IMG/VR virus record: IMGVR_UViG_3300009488_000011
Location: 1-39,909 of that record
DNA from: a virus
Length of the DNA stretch: 39,909 bases
Strand: one strand, 5' to 3'
The translations under genes and the position numbers were made by a program. The notes beneath the pieces are model-generated. The model made no database searches, was not told the DNA's origin, and worked only from the letters and a program-made list of their open reading frames with translations. Below are positions 15,611-22,984 of this stretch, piece after piece (position 1 is the stretch's first letter; each line of letters starts with the position of its first letter).

Positions 15611-15781
15611 TTGACAACTAAAAACAATTGTGATAACGTAAAAATAGAACTAACCAGAACTCAACAGGTTTTCTTGGAATTTTGTAAAGAGTTTGGTTGG
15701 GGTAAATTAGAAGTTACGGTTGTAAGAGGTGAGCCGGTCGCCAGTAAAGAGCTTGAACGGACTCACCGACACGATGCTTAA
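15611..15781 (+). CDS. Hypothetical protein, 56 aa, TTG start
   Basis: The core TRTQQVFLEFCKEFGWGKLE, then VTVVRGEPVASKELERTHRH, predicts a helix followed by two strands. I chose the TTG at 15611, which follows AGGGG and comes after the upstream stop. An ATG at 15575 gives 12 more residues but lies inside the previous gene with a poor site. It is the last gene before the structured RNA at 15792. No family is recognised. Confidence 0.6.
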   Translation: MTTKNNCDNVKIELTRTQQVFLEFCKEFGWGKLEVTVVRGEPVASKELERTHRHDA

Positions 15782-15791
15782 CAATTGAATA

Positions 15792-15900
15792 GGTTTGCTG
15801 CGGTGTAGGTGCATATGTCTGGTGACTGAAGGTGAGAGTCCTTCTTGGAGCCAGTAATCGGCAGCCAGTGAGGGGTTGAAGCGTAATCAGCCAGCAAACC
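15792..15900 (+). ncRNA. Candidate structured RNA A
   Basis: A 9-bp perfect helix (GGTTTGCTG 15792-15800 with CAGCAAACC 15892-15900) closes a 91-base interior that encodes nothing. Within it, CTGG/CCAG (15819-15822, 15851-15854) encloses GAAGG/CCTTC (15828-15832, 15840-15844) around a TGAGAGT loop. The motif TAATC followed by CAGCCAG or AGCCAG occurs twice (about 15855 and 15885). An intrinsic terminator begins 20 bases later. The element sits between head genes and the scaffold-capsid pair, so it could be a cis-acting attenuator or a small RNA released by processing. I cannot assign it to a known family. Confidence 0.6.
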
Positions 15901-15919
15901 AGGCGAATCTAGGAAGATA

Positions 15920-15960
15920 GCCGAATTTGATTCCTTCGGGAATTGGGTTCGGCTTTTTTT
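15920..15960 (+). terminator. Intrinsic terminator before the scaffold-capsid genes
   Basis: GCCGAA (15920-15925) pairs with TTCGGC (15948-15953), with an inner ATTCC/GGAAT stem capped by a TTCG tetraloop and a run of seven T after it. It follows structured RNA A and precedes the scaffold ribosome-binding site (AAAAGGAGG). Located inside the late operon, it should cut read-through unless antiterminated or regulated. No separate promoter for the capsid genes is evident after it. Confidence 0.85.
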
Positions 15961-15976
15961 ATTAAAAGGAGGAACT

Positions 15977-16765
15977 ATGGAAACGGGCGTAAAAGAAACC
16001 CCTCCAGGCACTATGCCAGAAGCAGAAGGGCGTAAGGGAATATCCCCTGATGAAGGGCGTAAAGAGATATCCTCTCCTGAAGAAGGCAAAACCCCTGAGA
16101 AGGAAAAAACTGTATCCCCGGAATCCCCGGAAGAAGAACCCTTACTTTATAGCCAGAAACAGTCTGATGCTCTAATTCTTGCTGCCAAGTCTGAAGATGG
16201 CAGGAAGTCGGCTGAACGTGAAAGAGAACTTACGACCCTAAAAGAGCAGATTCTCTCGAGGGAAAACGAACTGGAGGACGTTCAGGCGGAAATAAAAACC
16301 CTTGAAGAACAGATTAATGACCTTACCAGTGGTGACCCGAAGAAGTTCGACCTCGTGAAGATGGGTAGGGATTTACGGGAAAGGGAACGTGGCCTGAAAT
16401 CTAAAATATCTAACTTTGAAAGCAAGGAAACATCGTTCCTTGAAAGAGAAAAGCGGGTGAACTCCTTTGAGTTGGACATCCTTATAGAAACCGTTGCGGA
16501 GAAATATGAGGATGGCGATTCTGGCAGGTTGAAAAAGGCAATCGGTGTTTTTGAGAATCCGACTGAGGAGCAGGTAGGCACTATCGCTGAGATATTGTTT
16601 AGTACCAAGGCAAAAGTGTCACCCAAGACCTATTCTGGTAAAACTGATGGGGGTGGTGGGTTAATTCATACGAGAGCTGACATAGCTAAGCGAGACTATT
16701 GGGACAAAAATAAGGAAGACATCCTGAAAGCTCAAGCTGAACCAGGTCAGCCTCGAATAAAGTAG
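15977..16765 (+). CDS. Scaffold protein, probable, 262 aa
   Basis: It immediately precedes the major capsid gene. The N-terminal 55 residues are disordered and Pro/Glu-rich with an imperfect repeat (EGRKGIS, EGRKEIS). Residues of about 76-165 form long coiled-coil helices (TLKEQILSRENELEDVQAEI; LREREKGL-like segments; FLEREKRVNSFELDIL). The C-terminus is basic and mixed (DYWDKNKEDILKAQAEPGQP). This layout fits phage assembly scaffolds, which shape the procapsid and then leave. AAAAGGAGG precedes the ATG. Identification is by layout and synteny. Confidence 0.8.
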   Translation: METGVKETPPGTMPEAEGRKGISPDEGRKEISSPEEGKTPEKEKTVSPESPEEEPLLYSQKQSDALILAAKSEDGRKSAERERELTTLKEQILSRENELEDVQAEIKTLEEQINDLTSGDPKKFDLVKMGRDLRERERGLKSKISNFESKETSFLEREKRVNSFELDILIETVAEKYEDGDSGRLKKAIGVFENPTEEQVGTIAEILFSTKAKVSPKTYSGKTDGGGGLIHTRADIAKRDYWDKNKEDILKAQAEPGQPRIK

Positions 16766-16776
16766 TGAGGTAATAT

Positions 16777-17637
16777 ATGACATTAAGTGGAAGAACCCCA
16801 ACTGGGGCTGATACCGCAGGTCATGTGCCTGAAATATGGAGTCAGCAAACTATAGATGAAGCTGAGAAGGAACTGGTTGCCTGGGATGCAACCGACCATA
16901 GCTGGCAGAAGGACTTGGTAAAGGGTGACACTGTGAACATCGGTCTTATCAACAATGTAGACGCTACCGAAGTGGTCGTAGGAACTAAGGCTGCCAGTCT
17001 GGATATAGCTACAGGCAGTAAACTCCAACTCATCATGGACCAGTGGTTTGAAGCCCCAATAGATGTGGATACCATGACAGTCAAGCAGTCTCAGACAAAC
17101 TGGGCTACTAAGGCTCGGGGAAAGGCAGCTGAGTCCATTAGACGGAAGGTTGATTCTACTGTTTGTGCCCTGTACTCCAGCCTTAATACTTCGATTGGTG
17201 TAAAGGGTGTTGACGGAGATGAGATAACTGATGACCTTTTGCTTGAGCTCAAGGAGATACTGCTTGAGGCAGATATTCCAATGGACAACGATTTGTTCTT
17301 GATTTTTGACCCATCCGGTCTAACTGACATGCTGAAATACGATAAGTTCGTTGCTGCACAGTATGTCGCTATTGGAGCCGTTAATAATGGGCAGATTGGG
17401 AAAACACCTATCTATGGTTGCAATGTTCGAGTAACCAATAACCTGACGGCAGCGACTACAGGTGCCTATGCAGCGATGGTACACAGGTCGGCCATTGCCA
17501 GTGCTCTTCAGATAGAGAGTCCCTGGACAAAAGATTTTGAAGAGCTACATCAGGTTAGATTCCAGCATGAGGCTCTTTGGGGTGTCCTGGAGGTCAGAGA
17601 CACCTTTGGCATCTGCTTCTTTACCAGGAAAGCGTAA
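16777..17637 (+). CDS. Major capsid protein, HK97-like
   Basis: This 286-residue protein follows the scaffold. It shows the usual order: N-arm (EIWSQQTIDEAEKELVAWDA), E-loop-like beta region (GDTVNIGLINNVDATEVVVG), a spine helix (ATKARGKAAESIRRKVDSTV), a second helix with DDLLLELKEILLEADIP then the typical LFLIFDPSGLTDMLK strand-helix, and a C-terminal A-domain (AYAAMVHRSAIASALQIESP; GVLEVRDTFGICFF). It resembles small capsid proteins of podoviruses and P22-type relatives. GTGAGG precedes the ATG. Expected to be the most abundant virion protein. Confidence 0.87.
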   Translation: MTLSGRTPTGADTAGHVPEIWSQQTIDEAEKELVAWDATDHSWQKDLVKGDTVNIGLINNVDATEVVVGTKAASLDIATGSKLQLIMDQWFEAPIDVDTMTVKQSQTNWATKARGKAAESIRRKVDSTVCALYSSLNTSIGVKGVDGDEITDDLLLELKEILLEADIPMDNDLFLIFDPSGLTDMLKYDKFVAAQYVAIGAVNNGQIGKTPIYGCNVRVTNNLTAATTGAYAAMVHRSAIASALQIESPWTKDFEELHQVRFQHEALWGVLEVRDTFGICFFTRKA

Positions 17638-17638
17638 T

Positions 17639-17890
17639 ATGCCAATTTACGAATATCTGTGCGAGTCGTGCGAGAGATGTAAAGAGGTCGGCCCAAGTGC
17701 AGAGTCACCTCCTACTTGTTGTGGTGTGATTATGAGACGCACTTATTCAACGGTGGGGATTAGGGATTCTAAAGCCATTACTGGCAAACGGCGTGAACTC
17801 TGGATAGACCGTATGGATGAGATACATAAACGGCAGGCAGATAACGGTGAGCGATTGAGATTCGTTCACCCTAGGGAAGTAATGACGTAG
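17639..17890 (+). CDS. FmdB-type zinc-ribbon protein, 83 aa
   Basis: The N-terminus MPIYEYLCESCERCKEV, followed by PTCCGVIMRRTYS, matches the FmdB-type putative regulatory ribbon (PxYEYxCxxC). The second knuckle is TCC rather than C-x2-C. The C-terminal half is a basic helix (RRELWIDRMDEIHKRQADNG). The start follows the capsid stop by one base; a GTG or ATG inside the capsid gene is less likely. Such ribbons recur next to phage structural genes with unknown role. A second member lies at 22823. Confidence 0.75.
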   Translation: MPIYEYLCESCERCKEVGPSAESPPTCCGVIMRRTYSTVGIRDSKAITGKRRELWIDRMDEIHKRQADNGERLRFVHPREVMT

Positions 17891-17940
17891 GTGATTAAAA
17901 CACTCTCCTTTAGCGTCAAAAAAGAATAGGAGGAAAAAAT

Positions 17941-18696
17941 ATGTTTGGACAACGAGCAAAAATAGGGCGTTATTTACAATTCATTGGTGATTCAAAGCAC
18001 GTACAAAATGTAAAAGGCCCTATGCACCGTGAGATGGTTCATTTCCAGGACCATTTCATTGGCGACACTCTCTCCGCGGACAACTGGCTGGCAACCGTCA
18101 CCAATGCCACTATCGCCGTGAACCACGCATATCCTGGGGGATGGGCTCTCATAACTACTTCCGCCGGGCAGGATAATGAGTCCTGTTTCCTGGCCACGCC
18201 TCTTGCGTGGGAAGATGACATGAAAGCCATCTGTGAAGCAAGGATACTTTCTACTGATGTTTCTGGCGTGGCTTTATACTTCGGATTCAGTGATGCGACA
18301 TTGGAAGGAACTCCTGATATGCCTATTGACTATGCTGATGGTACTTTGGCTGCTGCTGCAGACAACGCTGTAGGATTCATCTGTGATTTTGATGATTCGG
18401 TCAATGGTATCAATAGTATTGTCGCTGTAGGTGTGAACGGCACCACGCTTGAAACAGCCATAGACAGTGCGGTGGATTGGGAAGATGGTGCTATCCACAT
18501 ACTCAGGGTGGAACTTAACCCCGATGGTGATGCGGTATTCTTCCTGGATGGGAAAAGAATCGGCTTTATGCCTACTGCCCTTACTTCAGGGACGATGTTG
18601 TGCATTATCACAGGTGTGGCTAACAGGGATGCGGGTGCCGATACTGTCTATATAGACCGTGTAGATGGGTGGCAGGACGAATATATCGTTTTATAA
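17941..18696 (+). CDS. Beta-sandwich virion protein, 251 aa
   Basis: From residue 30 the sequence alternates hydrophobics and turns across many strands (DHFIGDTLSADNWLATVTNA; WALITTSAGQDNESCFLATP; FFLDGKRIGFMPTALTSGTM), the pattern of concanavalin-like jelly rolls. Phages use such domains as capsid decorations or adhesins. Placement just after the capsid favours head decoration. AGGAGG precedes the ATG. No specific family is named; base composition is slightly richer in GC than the left arm. Confidence 0.7.
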   Translation: MFGQRAKIGRYLQFIGDSKHVQNVKGPMHREMVHFQDHFIGDTLSADNWLATVTNATIAVNHAYPGGWALITTSAGQDNESCFLATPLAWEDDMKAICEARILSTDVSGVALYFGFSDATLEGTPDMPIDYADGTLAAAADNAVGFICDFDDSVNGINSIVAVGVNGTTLETAIDSAVDWEDGAIHILRVELNPDGDAVFFLDGKRIGFMPTALTSGTMLCIITGVANRDAGADTVYIDRVDGWQDEYIVL

Positions 18697-18710
18697 GGAG
18701 GAACAAGAAT

Positions 18711-19397
18711 ATGCCAGATTTCAAGGATAGAAACAATGTCATTGATGCTGGAGGGCTAACAGGAGAAAGAGATGTAATCACCACTCCTAACCTGTATAGG
18801 TGGTTGATGGAAGGGAAGATATTCGAGGCTGGTTACGGACTTGAAGACTCTGCGGTTGATGGAGAGGGTTCGGCTACCGTAGATGATACGACAGCCACCT
18901 TCAGCCTACAAGCCCCGGCATCCTCAAGTCTGTTGGTGATACCGTTACTTCTGAAACTGGGTATAGTCAGTGAGGGCGGTGCTGTTGCGTTCTTCCAGTT
19001 AATGTTCACCAAACCAGCAGGACTGTGCGCCACAGCCTTAACCCTATCGGGTACTGCCCTGACCAGTAAGCATTGCGTGTATAGAACCAACCCAGCACAG
19101 ACTGCACAGCAAGCTACTACACTATCTACGGTTACTGTGTCGTCCTTCGCCAGTGCTGCCGCTGACTTTGTGTCCTATCATCGGGGAGTTCTAGCGGATA
19201 ACACGCTGACTACCCTCTTACCTTCAATGGGTAGTGGCCCATCCAACACTCATGTATTCAACTTCTTGGAGGATGGAGCACCCCACATCATGACTAGCGG
19301 AGCAGCCATGCTTTTTTACGGTTACAATGCTGGCGGTGATACTTCCTTCATAGCCTACATGCAGTGGGCCGAAGTAACTGAAGACGATCTACACTAA
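18711..19397 (+). CDS. Putative decoration-type virion protein, copy 1, 228 aa
   Basis: It shares long, colinear similarity with the next gene: DFKDRNNV, DVITxPNLxRW-MEGK-FEAGYGLEDSA, FQLMFTKPAGLCATxL, TALTSKHC, GPSNxHxF, PHIMTSGAAML and the ending MQWAEVTEDDL. The middle is beta-rich and rich in Ala, Thr and Ser. Tandem virion paralogues of this kind often form shells of hetero-oligomers. The ATG at 18711 follows AAGGAGGAACAAGAAT. The function is not established; I recall similar proteins only from environmental contigs. Confidence 0.75.
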   Translation: MPDFKDRNNVIDAGGLTGERDVITTPNLYRWLMEGKIFEAGYGLEDSAVDGEGSATVDDTTATFSLQAPASSSLLVIPLLLKLGIVSEGGAVAFFQLMFTKPAGLCATALTLSGTALTSKHCVYRTNPAQTAQQATTLSTVTVSSFASAAADFVSYHRGVLADNTLTTLLPSMGSGPSNTHVFNFLEDGAPHIMTSGAAMLFYGYNAGGDTSFIAYMQWAEVTEDDLH

Positions 19398-19415
19398 TAA
19401 AAAAGGAGAAGATAA

Positions 19416-20090
19416 ATGAGTTTCAAAGACAGAAACAATGTACCTGAAGTTGCACGAGTAACCAAAGCTAGGGACGTAATCACGAGTCCCAATCTGTGGA
19501 GGTGGGTAATGGAGGGTAAGGTCTTTGAGGCAGGGTATGGCCTTGAGGACTCAGCCATTACTTGCGAGGGCGCGGTAGACGATGTGAATGTGGCTTACAG
19601 CTTGCAAGCTCCAGCAGGGACTGACCTGCTAATAATTCCAATCTTGCTGAAGATATGTATAACTGACGATGGTGGGCAGCTTACCACCTTCCAACTCATG
19701 TTCACCAAACCAGCAGGACTGTGCGCCACCACGTTAGTTCTTACCCCTGGTACGGCTCTAACTAGTAAGCATTGTCTGTATCAGACCAACCCTAAAAAGG
19801 CAGAACAGAAAGCTACTACGCTCTCTGCTCTTACATCTTCGGCGTTAGTCGCTGCGGACTATGTGTCATATCATCGAGGACATGTTATTACTAACGTACT
19901 AACAAGTGGTCTGGTAGCAATGGGTGAAGGCCCTTCCAACGTTCATACATTCAGATTCCTGAAGGAAGGGGCACCTCACATAATGACCAGCGGCGCAGCT
20001 ATGTTGGTGCATGTGAACAGTGCCGATACCGATAGTGCAACCACCTGTTACATGCAATGGGCCGAAGTAACTGAAGACGACCTGTATTAA
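19416..20090 (+). CDS. Putative decoration-type virion protein, copy 2, 224 aa
   Basis: This is the tandem paralogue of 18711-19397, with conserved start (FKDRNNV) and end (MQWAEVTEDDLY) and the FTKPAGLCAT core. Differences cluster in the surface-loop-like middle and near the C-terminus (VHVNSADTDSATTC versus FYGYNAGGDTSFIA). AAAAAGGAGA precedes the ATG. Retention of both copies with intact cores suggests both are used in the particle. Confidence 0.75.
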   Translation: MSFKDRNNVPEVARVTKARDVITSPNLWRWVMEGKVFEAGYGLEDSAITCEGAVDDVNVAYSLQAPAGTDLLIIPILLKICITDDGGQLTTFQLMFTKPAGLCATTLVLTPGTALTSKHCLYQTNPKKAEQKATTLSALTSSALVAADYVSYHRGHVITNVLTSGLVAMGEGPSNVHTFRFLKEGAPHIMTSGAAMLVHVNSADTDSATTCYMQWAEVTEDDLY

Positions 20091-20101
20091 GGGGGTGAAC
20101 T

Positions 20102-20449
20102 GTGGACAGAATTGTGCGCTGGTACATACCTGGTGAGCAGAGTGCCATCCAACGGGAGATAGGGGGAACTTTTGTCATGGACTTTAACTATGTTCCCCAA
20201 TGGGTTCATATAAGTCTCCGAAGGCCAGTTAAAGGTACTCGTCCGTTAAGGATTGATATAACTGATGATGGTGTGAGTATCTTCGATGACAAGCCGGCAC
20301 TAATAGATGGCCAGGCAGACGACACATGGTTTGCCATCCCCGCCGATACAATCGAGGCAGATTCCATACTCAAGCTCAATCGAGACCAGATAGCAAACAT
20401 CTATGCTGGTGAAGACCTGACGGTTGAGTTAGGACTACAAAGGTCTTAA
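20102..20449 (+). CDS. Hypothetical beta-rich protein, 115 aa, GTG start
   Basis: The sequence reads as a single small beta domain (TFVMDFNYVPQWVHISLRRP; DITDDGVSIFDDKPALIDGQ; YAGEDLTVELGLQRS). The start is GTG behind AGGGGGTGAAC. It follows the decoration-like pair and may be a fibre or decoration accessory. No family is recognised. The stop is followed directly by the structured RNA at 20454. Confidence 0.7.
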   Translation: MDRIVRWYIPGEQSAIQREIGGTFVMDFNYVPQWVHISLRRPVKGTRPLRIDITDDGVSIFDDKPALIDGQADDTWFAIPADTIEADSILKLNRDQIANIYAGEDLTVELGLQRS

Positions 20450-20453
20450 AAAA

Positions 20454-20583
20454 GGGGGGGGGAGTATTAAACTCTCCCCCCACAATAGAATAAGACGGGA
20501 ATACTCCTGAAAAAGATAGAATCCCTGCCTGAAACAAGATGGCTGTACCCGACACTCAATCTTCAAGGCAGGCTAAACCCGTC
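20454..20583 (+). ncRNA. Candidate leader RNA C with mutually exclusive helices
   Basis: The 154-base gap before the gene at 20604 is dense in pairing. GGGGGGAG (20457-20464) pairs with CTCCCCCC (20474-20481). GGAGTATT (20461-20468) alternatively pairs perfectly with AATACTCC (20500-20507), so the two helices exclude each other. GACGGG (20494-20499) pairs with CCCGTC (20578-20583), enclosing CCTGCCT/AGGCAGG (20524-20530, 20566-20572), extended by GAA/TTC across a bulge. The element ends 9 bases before the AAGGAGG of the next gene. This looks like a regulatory leader; any ligand or protein partner is unknown. Confidence 0.5.
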
Positions 20584-20603
20584 AGATAAGTAAGGAGGAA
20601 AAC

Positions 20604-21335
20604 ATGGGTGAGAAAAAGAGACCGATTTCTGGTACGAATGTCTATATTATCGGTGGGAAGTTCGGAAGTTCCATTTTAGGCAAGATTCGCCTCGTAACCA
20701 GGCGAGGCGTTGAGATTACCGAATCGCTAAACGACAGCCTTAAGGTAACTCTCCAGAACCAAATAGACAAAGTAGTTGGTAAATTCATCCTCTCTGATGA
20801 GGATGGCAACGCACTACCCCTCATTCAAACCCTACTTAGCGGAATCAAGATAAAGAACTCTGTCAAGGTAGCCACTAAGACTGTATCCTGCCCAGTCCGT
20901 CCAGTTGCAATCCAAGGTATTGCAACTGGGTCTGCTTACACAGCACTGGACTGTATGGGTATTCTCACAGAAGTCAAAGTACCCAAGTCTGGCGTTATTT
21001 TGAGTGCTACATTCTGGGACTTGGATGATGAAGGTCTACAAACTGACCTCCTAATATTTAAGGAAAGGATTACTCAGGTAGCTGACCACGACAAATACTC
21101 TCCAGCAGACTTTGATACACTTGATTTCGTTACTGAGATAGCGTTTTTTGCTTTTGATGACCATGATACTATGCAGTTGTCAGAGGTAAATAATATTGGG
21201 AAGGCGTACACAGCACCTCATGGCAAGTTCTGGGTACAGGCAATAGCAAGGGGTGCACAAGATATAGCAGCGGGGTCAGAACCAAGATTCCAACTACAGA
21301 TACTTTCTGATGACCCAGATTGGAAGGCGAGATAG
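20604..21335 (+). CDS. Virion structural protein, hypothetical, 243 aa
   Basis: The protein is beta-rich, with an N-terminal basic segment (MGEKKRPISGTNVYIIGGKF) and a C-terminal sandwich-like part (GVILSATFWDLDDEGLQTDL; DFVTEIAFFAFDDHDTMQLS; GKFWVQAIARGAQDI). Similar second halves are common in phage fibre-attachment or decoration proteins. Structured RNA C lies just upstream, so its translation may be regulated separately. AAGGAGG precedes the ATG. No family is recognised. Confidence 0.68.
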   Translation: MGEKKRPISGTNVYIIGGKFGSSILGKIRLVTRRGVEITESLNDSLKVTLQNQIDKVVGKFILSDEDGNALPLIQTLLSGIKIKNSVKVATKTVSCPVRPVAIQGIATGSAYTALDCMGILTEVKVPKSGVILSATFWDLDDEGLQTDLLIFKERITQVADHDKYSPADFDTLDFVTEIAFFAFDDHDTMQLSEVNNIGKAYTAPHGKFWVQAIARGAQDIAAGSEPRFQLQILSDDPDWKAR

Positions 21336-21784
21336 TGTTCATTACCCGTTGGATGTTGCGTGATAATCGTGCTGCTGTGATTACACAGAAGGCCATATTC
21401 ATGGCAGCTATCTTTGTCTTTGCTAAGTTTCTACCTGAACCAACACACGAGAATGTTCAGGAGGCAAACTCACATATCCTTCTTGAGAAGTGGGCAAAGT
21501 TCAAGCAGTTCTTCAACCTTTCTCCTGTAAGAAATGCACTATATGATGCAGCATGGAAAATACTCATAGACGAGTCGGAGCATGATGGAGTTCCCCGTTA
21601 CATATTGTATTGGTTAGTAGAGGAGCTAGTTGAGGAGACAATCTACGGACGCTGGGAACCACGACCCGCAGGACATCCTAGTGGGGCGTACTGGCTTGAG
21701 CCGAGAACTTCTTGTGGAGACCACGGACTTTACAGAGACAGGAACTTTCTAAGATACATCGAGATGGAGAAGGCAGATGGTTAG
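21335..21784 (+). CDS. Hypothetical helical protein, 149 aa, GTG start
   Basis: The GTG shares a base with the previous stop (TAGTG). A TTG at 21320 and an ATG at 21353 are alternative starts. The protein is helical and hydrophobic near the N-terminus (AAVITQKAIFMAAIFVFAKF), then mixed (ALYDAAWKILIDESEHDG; YILYWLVEELVEETIYGRWE) with a Pro/Gly-rich tail. I recall comparable sequences from environmental phages with no function assigned. Role within the tail or head module is inferred from position only. Confidence 0.62.
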   Translation: MFITRWMLRDNRAAVITQKAIFMAAIFVFAKFLPEPTHENVQEANSHILLEKWAKFKQFFNLSPVRNALYDAAWKILIDESEHDGVPRYILYWLVEELVEETIYGRWEPRPAGHPSGAYWLEPRTSCGDHGLYRDRNFLRYIEMEKADG

Positions 21785-22514
21785 TCTTAAAAAAGCACTA
21801 TCGAGCTACGATATTTGGAGTCGTAATATCTTCCCATTTAATATGGAAGGTTGTGTCCTTTATCTTCCGTTATGGCAAGAAGATATGCAGGGTAGCCCTA
21901 TCCTTTCCTATGACCAGTACCACCATTCATGCACTGTCACTGGTGCTTTGTGGAAATCTTATGGTAGGTTTTTTGATAAAATTGATGATAGAATAATCAT
22001 ACCACCAGTAGCTTCATTGAACAATCTCACTACAATGACAATACTGGCTTGGGTTAATGGTGCCTCTGCGGGTGAAACTAACAGGGGTATAATACTAACA
22101 AAAACAGCCAATGCCGCTAGAAGTACTGGATGGATACTCAGAACTGGAGCAAGTGGGATTCTTGATTTTTTTAGAACTGACGATGGTGCTCCATCAGAAG
22201 TTTTTAGGAGAGCCGATGACGGTACGCTATCTTACGGGGCGTTCCATTTTGTAGAGGCTACCTGGGATGGGGTTATTACGGATGCTACAGGGATACATAT
22301 ATATGTTGATTTAGTTGAAGCAGGATATCAAACAACCACTAATGGTGATGGTGTGGCTGATGATGACAGCACAAGTAGCGTAACTGTAGGAAATGAGTTC
22401 GATGGTGCTTCAACGTGGGATGACTTGATAGGCGAGGTTTGGCTTTTCAATAGAGTTCTCTCTACAGGAGAAAGAACCCACGTCAAAAATACTACAGCTT
22501 CGAGGTATCTGTGA
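21777..22514 (+). CDS. LamG/concanavalin-like adhesin protein, 245 aa
   Basis: The sequence follows the LamG-like jelly-roll plan: GCVLYLPLWQ at the start, TTMTILAWVN, ILRTGASGILDFF, AFHFVEATWDG, and the closing signature IGEVWLFNRVLSTGERTH, typical of Laminin_G_3-type domains (xIGxVxxxNRxLSxxE). Such domains in virions bind glycans on the host surface or decorate the particle. It overlaps the upstream gene by 8 bases. The domain is clear; the exact place in the virion is not. Confidence 0.8.
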   Translation: MVSLKKALSSYDIWSRNIFPFNMEGCVLYLPLWQEDMQGSPILSYDQYHHSCTVTGALWKSYGRFFDKIDDRIIIPPVASLNNLTTMTILAWVNGASAGETNRGIILTKTANAARSTGWILRTGASGILDFFRTDDGAPSEVFRRADDGTLSYGAFHFVEATWDGVITDATGIHIYVDLVEAGYQTTTNGDGVADDDSTSSVTVGNEFDGASTWDDLIGEVWLFNRVLSTGERTHVKNTTASRYL

Positions 22515-22726
22515 AATATAGAGTAAAAATTGATTTGGCCTTTGAAAACGAATCTGATGCTCGCTTACTCAAAACTTATGCTAAAAGAATCTCTGCTAAA
22601 GCCTCCAACATAAATGAGGGACAAAGTAATGAGGAGATAGGCTTTGTAGAACTAGAACTTTGTGGGCACGATGAAGGTAAAGAATGTAAGAGGTTAGAGA
22701 GAACTGAAGTCAGGAGGAGCAGATGA
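22511..22726 (+). CDS. Hypothetical protein, 71 aa, GTG start
   Basis: A ferredoxin-like order of strand, helix and strand is suggested: KYRVKIDLAFENESDARLLK, then AKASNINEGQSNEEIGFVEL, then a CGHDEGKEC tail with potential metal ligands. The GTG overlaps the preceding stop (GTGA). It is followed by an overlapping small membrane-protein gene. No family is recognised. Confidence 0.68.
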   Translation: MKYRVKIDLAFENESDARLLKTYAKRISAKASNINEGQSNEEIGFVELELCGHDEGKECKRLERTEVRRSR

Positions 22727-22842
22727 TTGAACCAGTTACTACAATAGGCTGGGTAGCATTCTATATGGTCATTGGTGTTATTACTTTGGCAACTTTTCTC
22801 TGGAAGCTAATGACAGGAGGTGATGGCAATTCCTATCTATGA
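22723..22842 (+). CDS. 39-residue single-pass membrane protein
   Basis: The frame MIEPVTTIGWVAFYMVIGVI to GDGNSYL contains one hydrophobic helix (about residues 8-30) flanked by a short acidic N-terminus and a Lys-containing end. It starts behind AGGAGGAGC and overlaps both neighbours, so it is embedded in the operon. It could be a small accessory holin or a virion membrane peptide; the sequence does not decide. Confidence 0.65.
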   Translation: MIEPVTTIGWVAFYMVIGVITLATFLWKLMTGGDGNSYL

Positions 22843-22984
22843 ATATTATTGCCCGCAATGCTTGAAGAAATTTGAGATTAGCAAGGCTAAGGAACAAAGA
22901 CATCGGGCCAGATGCCCTCGTTGCAACACCGAGTCTAAGATTGTACCATCACGATTCCAGTTCAGCTTTGTAGGGGGAGTATAA
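22823..22984 (+). CDS. FmdB-type zinc-ribbon protein, second copy, 53 aa
   Basis: It begins MAIPIYEYYCPQCLKKFEIS and carries the second knuckle CPRCNTES, a complete C-x2-C plus C-x2-C ribbon of the FmdB-like type. The start follows CAGGAGGTG inside the upstream membrane-protein gene. The stop overlaps the next start (TAATG). Compared with the copy at 17639 it lacks the C-terminal basic helix. The recurring placement beside structural genes hints at an assembly or folding role. Confidence 0.75.
   Translation: MAIPIYEYYCPQCLKKFEISKAKEQRHRARCPRCNTESKIVPSRFQFSFVGGV

Noticed and set aside
15792-15900. Cobalamin riboswitch
   Set aside because: The hairpin GGTGAGAGTCC recalls a conserved cobalamin-riboswitch segment, but the remaining core is absent or different (GCCAGTG instead of GCCACTG, wrong spacing), and the downstream gene is a scaffold, not a transport or cobalamin gene.
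20454-20462. Run of nine G as a programmed frameshift site
   Set aside because: It lies just after the stop codon of the upstream gene and is explained by the G-run/C-run hairpin; no long frame continues in either shifted frame.
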